A stretch of 64,000 nucleotides of DNA. Source: Notospermus geniculatus. Taxonomy: Eukaryota; Nemertea; Pilidiophora; Heteronemertea; Lineidae. The position numbers and the translations under genes are program-made. The notes below the pieces were generated by a model. It had not been told where the DNA came from. It made no database searches and was given only the letters and a program-made list of their open reading frames with translations. Positions 11,101 to 22,455 of this stretch are shown piece by piece; the stretch's first letter is position 1; each line of letters starts with the position of its first letter. Location: positions 266,064-330,063 of the forward strand of contig NMRB01000024.1 in NCBI GenBank assembly GCA_002633025.1. The letters run 5' to 3'.

Positions 11101-14100
11101 GATTCCTCGGTAGCGGCCGACTACTGACCACGATTCCTTGGTTATAACTCGCCGTCCTATTGGCTGTGAGATTCTTGTTACTAAGAAGAATGTTTTTACC
11201 GTGATTCGTGTGGAATTCTAATTGTACGCTGTTGGCCGTGTCTAAATCCTGTTCTCGCTGAAAATAAGAGAAACACCCGATCATTTACCAAATAATGACA
11301 TACGTGACAACCACAGACAATCAGGACTCCTGTTTGTTTCAATTTGCCAATGGTTTTTCCCCGAGGAACCCCTACCTACCTCATTTGATTCGCATGTACT
11401 CTCTGAATGAACCGACGGAGGTCGTGATGTGTTGAGTGCATCTTGAAAGGATGAACTCGTGATGGTGACGCCCTCTACTCGACCATAGAGATCAACAACT
11501 GCAAAGGCATTCTGAAAAAGAAGACATCCAAATATGTGACCCGTCACCACAAAACGAGTATGGGTACCAAGTCGCTCTGAAGTTGGCAGGTTGAGACCAA
11601 CTGAAGCAGTTTCAGAGCATGGATAAAGTAGTGGATAGCAGTTTGAAACTGCGGGAGGAGTTTTTCCATCTGGAAGTACTGATCCCACATTTGCTATTTT
11701 ACCTTTGGTATGTTAGTTGCAGCAATCCCCATATCCTCTCCATTGATATAGATATGCATGGTACCGTCCGAGCAGCGTTTGATCCCAACACGATTACCGA
11801 CCTACAAAAAAAACAAAAGAAACTTGATCCCTTCAGTGCTGTTGAGAATCAGCCAGGAATTGAACCTGTGACCTCACAGTATGGAGTCTGACGCTCAACC
11901 ACTGTGCCACTGTACTCCCCAACTCTGGGGAGGCTCTTGTCAGCAGGGTCAAAAATATTTTAGAATTTGCCTCAACATCAACAATTACAGTTGTACAGAC
12001 CATGATTCAGCAATGGTCGACTCTGACATGATGTCTTTGCGTCACATCATTCAGTTTCAGAGCGAGGTTATGATCGAGATTTCGGCAGAAGTGCACAGGT
12101 CTTCGTCGTTTACATCTTCAAGTACTTTTTGAGACAACATGGAATTACCTCCAGTCTTTCCAAAGACGGGACATAGTTTTCTTTAATTGTCACTCCGTTT
12201 TTCTTCACCTCCGACCCCGCCACAACCCACGCCGTCTTGGCTTTTAGTTCCAGTGCCGACGAGGGCACGTTTGAGACCGGTGTATTGTTCGACACAGCCA
12301 TAGCAGTCAGGCCTATCTGGAGTGAGCCTGACCACTGATTAGCAATCTGGTCTATCTTAATCTGAAATACAAAGTATTATTATGAATCGCATCAACTCAT
12401 ACAAAAGTAGCATTGTTCGATCGAACCTTGAATTTCAGAGCTCACAAGCCCCAATGCTGCCACTGCACCACTCTGACAGCCTATTCAGTAATGTGTCACT
12501 GCCACCCAGGAATTTTTTATCGGTCTGACGGGCGATGCCAACTTCGGCATCAACAATAACCAATTGCTGATTGAAATAACAGTGCTTCACATAAGACGGG
12601 CCCAATCACGCTCGCGCCCGCAAAATTGCACCAAGGAGCTCGATTGACCACGCTCCTTGGCATCCTTGAAGTTCAGGCGCGAGTGTGAACAGCTCTCCTT
12701 CACGATTGTGAACAGCTCTCCTCGAGCCTTTCAGGAGCTCAACTGATTGAGCTCCTGCAGATTTCAAACGTGAAGCACTGAAATAATGCACTTTTTTGAT
12801 TGTCTACATCAGAAAGACAAAACAGACCATGAGCCTACCTCAAAAACTTCATCAGCTCGGAGTGGATCACAGCTGAACAACAGGCCATGGTTAAAATTCT
12901 TCGTCCTCTGCCCAGACGAACAGTTATTTTTCAGCGCTACATTCTTCCCGCAGCATTGACTAAACCTGTGACTGATGCCCGTCATGATCGGTGTGGTCAG
13001 GGACGTTTGCGGCATCGCCTCCACAGTTTGGTTGACCTCCGGTGGCTGCACACCTGAGCCGTTTGTGATTGTGATCTGGGCGCACTGACCGTACAGGTCC
13101 ATCACCGCATACACACCTGAAAGTTGATAAAGTGGTTCATTATTAGTATTTCCCCAACATTTGATCAAGTTCAAGGGCAAAAGTGCACTTTTTACCATTT
13201 TTCGGCTAAAATTGGCACGAAAAACATGTTTTTGGCAGGTACGCCAGCTACGGACCACGATTTCAGTTCTTAAATGTAAGATGGTTTTGGCATCACTCTG
13301 GGTTTTTTCGAAAGCCTAATCTCAGGCCTCAGTTTACAAATTTCCAACAACAGCACCAACCCTCACCTCGGGGTATATCAGTACAGGCCACACCCTGATC
13401 AATGCCGTCCACAAAATAATGAAGTGTTCCATCTGAACATCTCATCATGCCAATTCTGGAGGATACCATCAAGTTGTCCAAATCACAAATGTAGCCATTG
13501 CGTATCGTCGAACCATCCTGCATAATTGCAGACCCACTGAAAATTAAAACAGTACAAATATTTAAGTCATGTTTTTTCCCAGATTTGTATTTGTATTTGA
13601 TTTTTCTGTCAGGGCCAAAACCACAGCATTATTGGCCCTGGTAAGTACAGAAGAGGTCATCTCAAGTTAAATGCTCACCTCAGCATCCAAGTATCATAAT
13701 CAATGTCCGTCATGGTGTTGGGAAAATCAATCTCTTCTGGTCGAATGAGGGTAACACCTGTGGAATAATCATGAAATGTTTCGAGGGGAAAGACTGTAGA
13801 CACACCACCACCAAAATTGTTTTGCTGCCGTATTTCTTTGGAACTCAAGGAGTTGCTCATTCAACTCTTACTTCATTCTTTCACTTTTACAGNACACACC
13901 AGCACCAAAATTGTTTTGCTGCCGTATTTCTTTGGAACTCAAGGAGAACTTGCACATTCATCGCTCACTTCATTCTTACACTTTTACAAACCAGCTGAGT
14001 TTTTGAAATGGCCACTCAGTCCGGTGCACTGAAACCCTTCGAGCTACTCTATGGCACGGGGTGGGTAGAGGGCAAAGAGGGCATACAGGGCGTAGAGGGG

Positions 14101-17100
14101 TGGGTGGGGTGTAGAACTCAAGAACTGTGTACTGTACCAACCTGCCTCTATTGACCCCGACCAGCGGTCAACCATCCGTTCAATCATCACCTCAAATAAT
14201 TCGTTGTCTCGAAGTGGTCGATTACTCATCACGATCGCATCGTTGAACTCCCCGCAAGCGTTAGGACGGGATGCCGTCTTTCCACCGCTTAGGATGACGG
14301 CATTTTTACCGTGCAGATGGTGGAAAAGAAGTTCTTCTGTTGAATCCTGAGGAACGTCGGTATCTGGTACTACTAAATCAGCAGGACTTTCCAAGTCAAC
14401 TGAAATTTGAAAAAAACATGTATTTTCCATTTTTAAAATGACTTAGGTATTAGCATCAACGATTTGTCTCTTGGCAAGGTCTTGAATCCTTAACACGTTG
14501 ACTACCATGGCTAAAATATCATTTTATCCACCATTGTCTGACTACCGGGCCTATTTCAAGTTATTTCATATTGCCAACTTCGAGTCGTAACTGTACGCCC
14601 TCTAGCGTTTTCCCATACATCTGGTCAATCTCCACTGCCATGATCATTGGAAGGCTCTTCGTCATTGCCAAGCTTATCAACATTAATAGAAAATGCATTA
14701 GCCCTACTACGAGTATACTCGTAGCTGGCAATGGGGAGGACACCTGCGACTACAAAACGGCAGTAAACAAAACGACAAAATTAATTAAACTCACTCATCC
14801 CTGTCTGATCCACGATCGTCGCCTGTGCTGCCTGACCGTATAAATCGATCACACCGTAGACGTTAGCGGGGACGTTAGTAGCTGCCGGTCCCTGGTCGAT
14901 AGAGTTGACATAGAAATGGACTGTTCCATCCTCCTTCCTGGACACACCAACACGGTCACCCACCTGAAGTAAACAAGAAGTCATTTGAAGAACTAGGCCA
15001 TGGCCAAACACAGTGACAGGTGTGAATTTTGTTAGGTGTCTTCCACTTCCCACCCCAGACCCTCCCCAGAAATTTCAGATAATCCTGCCAGCTGTTCTTC
15101 AGATATCATCCAGAAACAAAATAGTTCGCAGGACGGACAGACTGACAGATGGACATTATGCTTGACAACAATACCCTTTCAGCCTTACGGAGGGGAAAAG
15201 GGCTTTTGTAGATAAGAATTACAAGACAGGGGCGGATCCAGGATTTCGGAAAACAGGGGGCGCCCTGTGCTAGGAACATTGAAATTTTACAAATTTGTTG
15301 GCCAAAAGGGAGGCGTGCGCCCCCCTCTGGATCCGCGCCTGCAAGATGATCACTTTAAACTACAGTAGGCTAGTCAGAGACACGCAAGTTGGAAAATCAC
15401 CCATCTCAGATGCTGTTTTGCCCTTCCTCAAGCCAGAAGTCAGATTATTGTCCTACTTGTACACAACTCGGATTTTACTCGACTTACACAAGATGAATTT
15501 CTTCCAAGTTAGATGAAATTGTCTGGTGCACTTGAATGTGACTTATGTGTTTTCTACTGTATACAATCATCCAGGATACCCACCTTCAACCGATCCAGAT
15601 TCTGACCATAATCATCGATGGTCGTCGTACCGTTATGCATCACACCGGTACCCGTCATCATCCACGTCCCAGAGCGAATATTCGTCATCGTCGACGGGAA
15701 GTCCAGCGCCATCGGCGTGTGAGTCGTGACGCCAATCTCTACCGAACCTGCCCACTTGTCGATTATTTTATCAATGCGCACTTCGAAAACTTCGTTTGGT
15801 CTGAGGATGCGTTGTGTTAATACGACACCATTGTTGAAATCATCCATTGCACTGAAAGATAAATCAGTGACTTTTATTCCAATGTTGAACAATTTATTTT
15901 TGTCCAAAATGAGCAGTGACAGGGGGTTGAATGAAGACGAAATGTTTGGTGTGCATACTGCTCCACTGGCCTAAGTCTCGGGCCAGCAGGCCCTGGAACA
16001 CCATGTCCTTATTCTAGCATGCTGCAACACCATCTGATACTGAACAGTCAGACCGTGAGGCAGGGCTGTGGAGAGCCACCATCAACATGCATCAGAAACT
16101 ATGTTTCACAATGTAATTTCAACCACAACTGCAACATCACAACTACATTTCACCAGAACACTACTTTTTCGGTCCTCAACATTAACTTTGTAGTAGTGAT
16201 CTCTGCAGCCCACCATTACCGAGGGATGGGGATAGCCCTTCACAAGCAACACTCCTATGGTTCAAAAGGCCCCGGGGGAAACATAAAGCATACTTAGGTC
16301 TGTAAGATGTCCTCTGTCCGTTCATGACAGCACAATGAGACCCGCAGTGTGGATGGAACAACAACTTCTCAACTTCATGGTTGTCATCTGAAAAGACATT
16401 TTTGATTCACTTATCTATTTGTATTTGTATTTGATTTTTCCATCAGGGCCGAAGCCTTATTGGCCCTGGTAAGTACAGACGAGCCCATCTCCATATTCCA
16501 ATGGGTCATATGAATAAAGAGTTAGCAAATGCTTTCACTTCAGGTTTGTACAGCATTGCCTAGTGCATTTGTATTGCAGAATTCAAGTAAAAGCATTTAC
16601 TGGTCTTTATTCATAGGACCAATATCCCCAAATTGCTTACCATGGTTTTCCTGTTGTTCTGTATATAAATCCCGAAACTGTCGAAAAATGCTGTTAACTC
16701 TCCGGTCCAGGCTCTGCGTCTCCTCTGAGTAGCCAGGGTCACTGCTATCAATGATCGTGACCTTGACTGCCATACCGTAGAGATCGACCACCCCCCACAC
16801 GACTGCTGGGGTACGACTAGAGGCCACCCCCTGGTCCATGCCGTTGATGTAGTAATGCAATGTTCCGTTAGATTTCTTCATTAGGCCAATGCGGTCTCCT
16901 TCCTGAAAATTACGAGCATCAATTCTTTAACGGTGCACAACTAAATTCCCAGGCGCGGATAGGGGGCACCCGGTGTGTGCCCCCTTTTGGCCAACAAATC
17001 TGTAAAATTGACCGTGAAATTCTGAAATTTGGAGCAAATCATTGAAATTCACCACAGATTTCAATGTTTCTAGCACAGTGCGCCCCCTCTTTTCTGACAT

Positions 17101-20100
17101 CGTGGATCCGCCCCTGCTGAAGTCATGCAAGTTTCTGAAGGAGTGGAATTGAGTCAACTTACTGTCAGTTCGTCCAGATTAAATTCGCCGTACTCTCTGC
17201 GCGTCCCTTTTCCATTTGTGAGTATGCCACACCCACTCATCATGATCGTACCTGCAAGAAACAACAGCGTCAAAAGTATGGGAATTTGAATTTTTCAAAT
17301 TCAAATGACTCATTGTGTACAAAAAGACAATACAGTTTTTGAAACAGTTTATGAGGAAATATACAATGGCATTCACAGCAAGTACGGTATTGAAATTTTT
17401 GTTCAAAAATATTGAATCTAGGAGCTGACTGCCATTACAACAGTATTAGCTCTATACTGTACATGTATAAACACCGGGAAAATTAATGTACAGCAGGAGG
17501 AAACAGGAATGCCCGGGGAAACCTGCGGTGTCAAAAAGCATAGATGAGAGTTTTCCGGGAATTCCCGGAATTTCCAGCAGCGGGCGCTGCCCCCCCCCCC
17601 AAAAAAATCGCTTTTTCGATTTGGCTTCGTTCCGGCACCGGCGCTGTTCCGGGTCCCAGTTTTATATCCAACCACCAACGATCCTAGATTGTTTCCGTGA
17701 TCCACTGCTAGGATTTGATGATACCGTGATCGAGAGACCGGTACATCGATCCAGGGTCCTGCGCTCCCCTTCCCTACCCATTTCCTAAACCGTGTGTCCC
17801 GATTGGCTGTTGATCTCGGCGGCGCTATAGATTCCGGACCATGTTTGCATGAGTGACATGACGTCAGTGCATCCAACACATGCTGATGCATTGCGCCGTC
17901 GTGACGCCGTGTAAACATGGTCCACAATTTATGGTACATGACTACATACATATGTATAGTATGCACGAGAATTGTGCGTATTCGACTGTGTAGGCCTATG
18001 GCAGATGGTTCTAGGCCTATTGGTCATGATTGTATTGACTAGTGAATAATATCGTGATTGTCATCGCATGTCATGGCCTGTTCCAAGATAGTCGATCGAA
18101 CGGCAGATTTGGGACTATGACTTCTGGGGTCGTAATTAATTTCCGGGAATTTTTTGAAATGGCACTCTCGTCTAAGAAAGAGTGTTGCCCTCTCTATCAC
18201 ATGAAGAATGGCTCTGACTGGGGTCAAACCCACTACCTCAGAGATGACAAGCGCCGATGTTTTCGCTGCACCACTCTGGCAAAGCACAAAGCCCGGGAAT
18301 TTTTCAATGCACAGCAGGAGTAGTTGCCAGATGAGTGAATTTACAAAGTGCAGCTAAACTAATGGCTTTCTTTATTAGAGTTTGAGCGTATGAAAATACA
18401 GGGTTGGAGCTGTGAAATATTTCCCCCTTGCCATTTCTTTAGCCACATTGAAGTCTTATTTAGCCAAAATCATTGGAGTTTAGCCACTTTCTCAGATGAG
18501 TTTAGCCGGAAACTGATCTCCTTCAGGCAAACTTATGATACATGTACCTTAGCCACATGTCTGGCACTGATATACACATAGCCTGACAATGTCTATCAAT
18601 GCCAGTTATGTGGTGCGACCACAACCTCCTTGTGGATGTAGGTGACCCTGTAGAAAGATGTTTCAGGTGTTCGTCACTGATACATCCTGTATAATAATTA
18701 TATTAAAAACCCATGATTGTTATTGATTCTCCATGTAGAGTATTCAAAGTATTCAATTTGATATTGCGTCAGACACCCTCCAAAGTTATTGACAAACACT
18801 ACAGAAAAATCTTCCAAATATGTGGTGTTGTTGTTGATACACCCTATACAAAGTAGTAGCGTCACCATCTACATGTAGTGCTAACTTGACGACTCATGCA
18901 CAGACCACATGCTCTGCATACATTAGTGGCACTGGCCCAGTTTTCCTGCCAAAAGATTGTCGATGACCAATATGGCTATCAAGTGAGAGAGATAAGTTAT
19001 TTTTAAATAACTTATCTCACTTCAGAGCCATATTGGTCATAGCCAGTAAGGAGATATAGCCAGGTCATAGCCAGTAAGGAGATGTTTACTTAAAAGTAAA
19101 TATCTCCTTACTGGATGAAATCTAGCAAGCAAATTTGATATGACTGGAATGTGCATTCTTTCTGCATTACAGCCAAATTGATTGTACAGGAATTCAGTCA
19201 GGGGTTTGAGAGAAATGGACTTGGAAATTTGACTTGCTCTGTCAGATTGAATGTTGAAGTCGGGTCACTTCCGAGCTTGTGGCTGGTTTCCACAAGCTGA
19301 ATAGGGCAATCAACCTAAAATACCTGGGCAGCCGGGGGAAAACATTATCGCCAGAAAGGTGTTTTGCACTTCCAGGGCTCTTTTTTTTTCGCCGCATGGG
19401 GTTATTTTGAAGCCCTCGCCAAAATTTTAGTCACCTGATATTTTACTTTCGTCAACGGCATTTGCCGTTCGCCATTCAAGAATCAATGGCGAAAATGAGA
19501 GCGGTACCGCCAACCCTGAAATATTAAACAAAAGGATAAATTTTCTTATCAAGACTCGCCGTATCTAATACGAAGAATCTTAACAGAAAATTTGAAATGA
19601 AAATTACTGACCATTTTGCATCTGTAACGGATCCATACCTGAACGCATGTTAGTCATGGTGGCAGGGAATTCCAACATGGCAGGATTATGCGTCGTAATA
19701 CCCACTTCGATTGAACCTGACCATTTGTCCACTAAGCGATCTAGTCTTATCTGAAATTGGGAGAATGAAAATACAATAGACTATCACCCCAAAAGGCATC
19801 AGCATTGTACAGGTACAAATGACGTCACTGCCTTCACTGACGTCACTTCAGACACCATAACAACAATTGTGACCAAATTTATGACCAATTTGTCCACCAA
19901 ACGATCCAGTCTTAATCTTTTTTGCCAACAGCCGGAGCCACCAGCGGTGATTACATCATTCTCCAATAGAGTAGTTTTGCCTTTCGCCCCAGTGTTGGAG
20001 AATGTATGATTACAATACAATGCATACGTGGATACCCTTGGAACGAGAGTTAATCTACATGGGGCGAGGTTAATAAGCGGTAGTTCAACAATATTTGCAA

Positions 20101-21847
20101 TAGAGGTCTCCCTTAACGCGATTATGTTTATCACAGCATAGGGAAGGAATATTGTGCCCCTTAAGTGCCATGGCCTTAGGCCTATATGGGCAAGTGCTTG
20201 GCATTCCTGGAACACGTGAACTTCAACCTCACCTCAAATAACTCATCATCCTTGATTGGCCGGTTTGTCATGACGACGCCATTGTTGAACTCATCCAGCG
20301 GTCTCCGCCGCTCTCCAGTGCGGCGATTGTTACTCAGCTTCACTAGACTGCCACAGCGCTCGTGGAAAGTTAAACGTTCATTGGAATGAATATAAGAAGC
20401 CTCTGCAATGGCTTCATTGGTTAATTCATTGGAGATCACTGAAAAAGAGGTTGTATTTTACTAGGTTTTTCCATCAGGGCCGAAGCCATAGCATTATTGG
20501 CCCTAGTAAGTATGGAAGAGGCCATCTCAAGCTACTCATGTTCCTCATTTGGATGGGGTCTTTCACAAGTTTGCCCTTGAAGTTGCAAAGCACAAAGGTA
20601 CAAGGCATCACAGCTTACAGTCCCATGCGATGGACTGAAGAGACAGGGATGATTAATCTCATATGACCTGGGATTTCTAACCTGGGTCGTGGGACCTGGC
20701 CCTTTCTAAGCGATTTTGTTTTTGCCAAAATTGGCCTCAGCTTGGAGGGGTTGTAATGATATTTTTTCTTGACTTTTACTTACTTATTTCTCTACTATTA
20801 TCATCAACTGTTGATACTTGAGCACACTTCCCATACATATCAATAATAGCCCAAACTGTACCAGGAATTGCTGTAGCAGCTGGACCTTGGTCAGCACCAT
20901 TGACAAAGAAATGTAAAGATCCACTAGAAGTCCGTAGTACCCCAACACGATCACCTTCAGCTAACTGATCTAGGTCTCTTCCATATTCTTCTATCAAGGA
21001 ATGTCCGTCTTTCAGAATTGAGCTCCCTGACATAACCCATGTGCCCTCCCGAAATCCAGTTGCGCTTGTCGGGAAGTTCAGGCGCCCAGGATCGCAGGAC
21101 GTGACACCAACTTCAATGGATCCGCTCCATGAATTAACCTGCAAAAAGAAAGAAATAGGCTAGCCTATCAGTCTGGCCTAGGCCTTAGGAGAGGCCGGGT
21201 TGCCAGAAGGGCCTAGGGGGTTCTTCTAGCGTTCATCTCAAACAATACGAACTGGGTTTTACTAGGCCTAGCTAACTAACTGCATCACGACATCCTTAAT
21301 AACACTGCTTGCTGCTTAACGCCTACCATCAAGATTTAAATAAGTTTATTGCGCCTAGGTCAACTAAAATCACAGATCTATAGCTGCACGGCCCGGGCAG
21401 CCGCAGTTACCGGTAGGCCTCAGCCTAGCCCTAGGACTAGGCTAGGTAGGCCTAGGCCTAGGCTACACGCTAGGCCTACAGCCCCAGAGGTAGGCCTAGG
21501 CCTAGCCCTAGTGCGGGGGGGGGGGCTAGTGTGTGTGACTGAATCATGATGCCTCCACCTCCTCCAATGCACTGCCACACTGTGAGTGTGACAGCAGAAC
21601 ACACTGCACTGACTGTGCTGTGGCTGGAAAAAAAGATCAATCATTCCATGATTTCGGGCTTCCAGATTCAGTCATCATTCACCTTTCTATCAATTTTCAC
21701 TTCAAAAAGTTGATTATCTTTAAGGGGTTCACTGCTGAGAACGACCCCATTGTTAAATTCTTGGGTGGGGTGGTTGCGTTGTGCAGTTTTATTGTCATTT
21801 GAAAGCGATACGAGGGATCCAGTCCTCGGATGGAACATCGCTGCCAT
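7141..21847 (-). CDS. NEURL4: NEURL4: neuralized-like protein 4, complete 24-exon coding region
   Basis: Scaffold of six Neuralized homology repeats; in vertebrates it binds CP110 and the HECT ligase HERC2 at centrioles. Coding exons (high to low): 21683-21847, 20784-21138, 20233-20438, 19639-19750, 17163-17251, 16641-16902, 16294-16387, 15584-15851, 14795-14963, 14142-14399, 13679-13757, 13367-13536, 12839-13116, 12149-12361, 11703-11801, 11380-11511, 11090-11257, 10704-10862, 10033-10291, 9179-9280, 8558-8696, 8064-8179, 7632-7776, 7141-7345. All have AG/GT borders and matching phases, giving 1,413 codons. NHR repeats lie at about residues 8-165, 190-370, 405-570, 600-765, 800-975 and 1000-1165, each with DLYG and WSGS-like cores. 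A Cys-rich stretch ([14 protein letters not shown]) and a C-terminal domain ([18 protein letters not shown]) follow. The start is the ATG at 21847; an in-frame stop lies two codons upstream. Intron 10 contains a single N (13893). The family identity is certain; individual exon borders are inferred from splice sites and homology. Confidence 0.96.
7417..7571 (+). mobile_element. MITE, same GGGGACCCTAGC family
   Basis: Shares the internal motifs CTCAATAGGTGTCACTAGTG and GGTTTCGGT with the element at 35107. AAT lies on both sides. In a NEURL4 intron. Confidence 0.8.
9293..9696. repeat. 37-bp tandem repeat, about 11 units, in NEURL4 intron 19
   Basis: Unit core ACATCCTCAGAGATACTTGA followed by CAGGATCC. 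Two units are 35 bp because GA is lost. It starts about 12 bp from the acceptor of exon 20 and contains regular BamHI-type GGATCC sites. Confidence 0.95.
10311..10555 (+). repeat. tRNA-derived SINE in NEURL4 intron 18
   Basis: Box A-like TGGTCTAGTGGCTAGGG (from 10319) and box B GGTTCAATCTCC (10363) stand at tRNA-like spacing, followed by an unrelated body. It begins 19 bp from NEURL4 exon 19. Confidence 0.75.
10555..10670. repeat. Three tandem units of about 34 bp in NEURL4 intron 18
   Basis: Repeated phrase TTGTGCTACTGTGACACACC, with a small insertion in the third unit. Confidence 0.8.
10985..11078 (-). repeat. tRNA-like SINE head, NEURL4 intron 17
   Basis: On the minus strand an A-box-like AGAGTGGTGCAATGGAAAC is followed by a B-box GGTTCAATTCCCC. 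Similar heads are at 11845-11920, 12425-12482 and 18205-18285. Confidence 0.65.
13798..13990. other. Single-N join with about 95-bp duplicated ends in NEURL4 intron 10
   Basis: The segment before the N at 13893 is repeated with small changes after it. It probably is an unmerged allelic overlap between contigs. No exon is affected. Confidence 0.8.
15227..15342. mobile_element. MITE with CAGGGGCGGATCCAG ends, NEURL4 intron 8
   Basis: Right end GGATCCGCGCCTGC is an imperfect inverse of the left end. A second copy is at 16950-17116. Confidence 0.8.
16510..16614. mobile_element. MITE with ATGAATAAAG ends in NEURL4 intron 6
   Basis: Same family as 29038-29159. It ends 26 bp from the donor side of NEURL4 exon 6. 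Confidence 0.8.
16950..17116. mobile_element. MITE with CAGGCGCGGAT ends, NEURL4 intron 5
   Basis: Same family as 15227-15342; right end GTGGATCCGCCCCTG. It lies 47 bp from NEURL4 exon 5. Confidence 0.75.
18205..18285 (-). repeat. tRNA-like SINE head, NEURL4 intron 4
   Basis: Minus-strand AGAGTGGTGCAGCGAAAAC followed by GGGTTTGACCCC; same family as 10985-11078. Confidence 0.65.
18963..19114. repeat. Two adjacent long hairpins in NEURL4 intron 4
   Basis: Hairpin 1 (18963-19040) pairs ATGACCAATATGGCT and GTGAGAGAGATAAGTTATTT with their inverses. Hairpin 2 (19071-19114) pairs CCAGTAAGGAGATGTTTACT with its near-perfect inverse and a tiny loop. A direct repeat of TCATAGCCAGTAAGGAGAT joins them. 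Confidence 0.85.
20456..20720 (-). repeat. SINE of the GGCCCTGACGGAAAAATC-tail family, NEURL4 intron 2
   Basis: Full-length-like copy with tail at the left and body GGCCATCTCAAGCTACTCAT. Confidence 0.7.
21413..21515. repeat. TAGGCC-rich stretch, NEURL4 intron 1
   Basis: Many TAGGCCTAGGCC runs. Similar stretches occur at about 60393-60720 (upstream of PHC) and 62845-62985. Confidence 0.7.
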
Positions 21848-22455
21848 TTCATTTCATTTCTTCATGATTTACACTGGATATGGAGCGGACAAAACACCGG
21901 TCGGTTCGAGTAGGAATGATGATAATAATTTATGCAAATTTTCATCGGTTTATCCTTTGATCCAATCAGAAGCGTCGAAACAAAGAGCGTTGGCCCCTGG
22001 GAAGGAAATATGCGCGCGCATCCAAAGTTAGCCTGGTCTCCTGCCCTCGTCGCGCTTTACCAGTGGAGTGTCTTGAGGACAACGAACTAGTCTAACAGAT
22101 GTGCGCATGACTTTTCCGGCTGGAAAATTTATGAATAAATTATGATAATGAGATTACTTCTACCGCGCAACGTTTAGCGTCGGCGAATTCTCGTAACTTC
22201 TCGAATGAGATGCGAGAGAAAGCGATATTTGCCTTCAATCTGACAAATTTTTCACTTTCAACCCCCTTTTTCGCCAGTGTATGAAATTATATTGAAATCT
22301 TTTAGCAGTATTACATTGTTCACGTCATGTTGAAGCATTGACTAAAATACGGTGCGGTGTTCGCCTGTTTTTGCAAAGATATTCGATATTTTACGGAAGT
22401 TCCCATAAAAAGTGGTTAGATTTAGCAGATCACGTGATAACGTTTGAGGGCAAAA
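21848..22455. promoter_or_regulatory. Shared 5' interval between NEURL4 and ING start codons
   Basis: 608 bp separate the ATG of NEURL4 (minus) from the ATG of ING (plus), so both promoters and 5' UTRs must lie here. There is no open frame of note. The interval is A/T-rich in its middle (around 22130-22150) and includes a short GC-rich stretch near 22000-22060. I see no obvious TATA box placed for either gene. Bidirectional use is inferred from geometry only. Confidence 0.6.
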
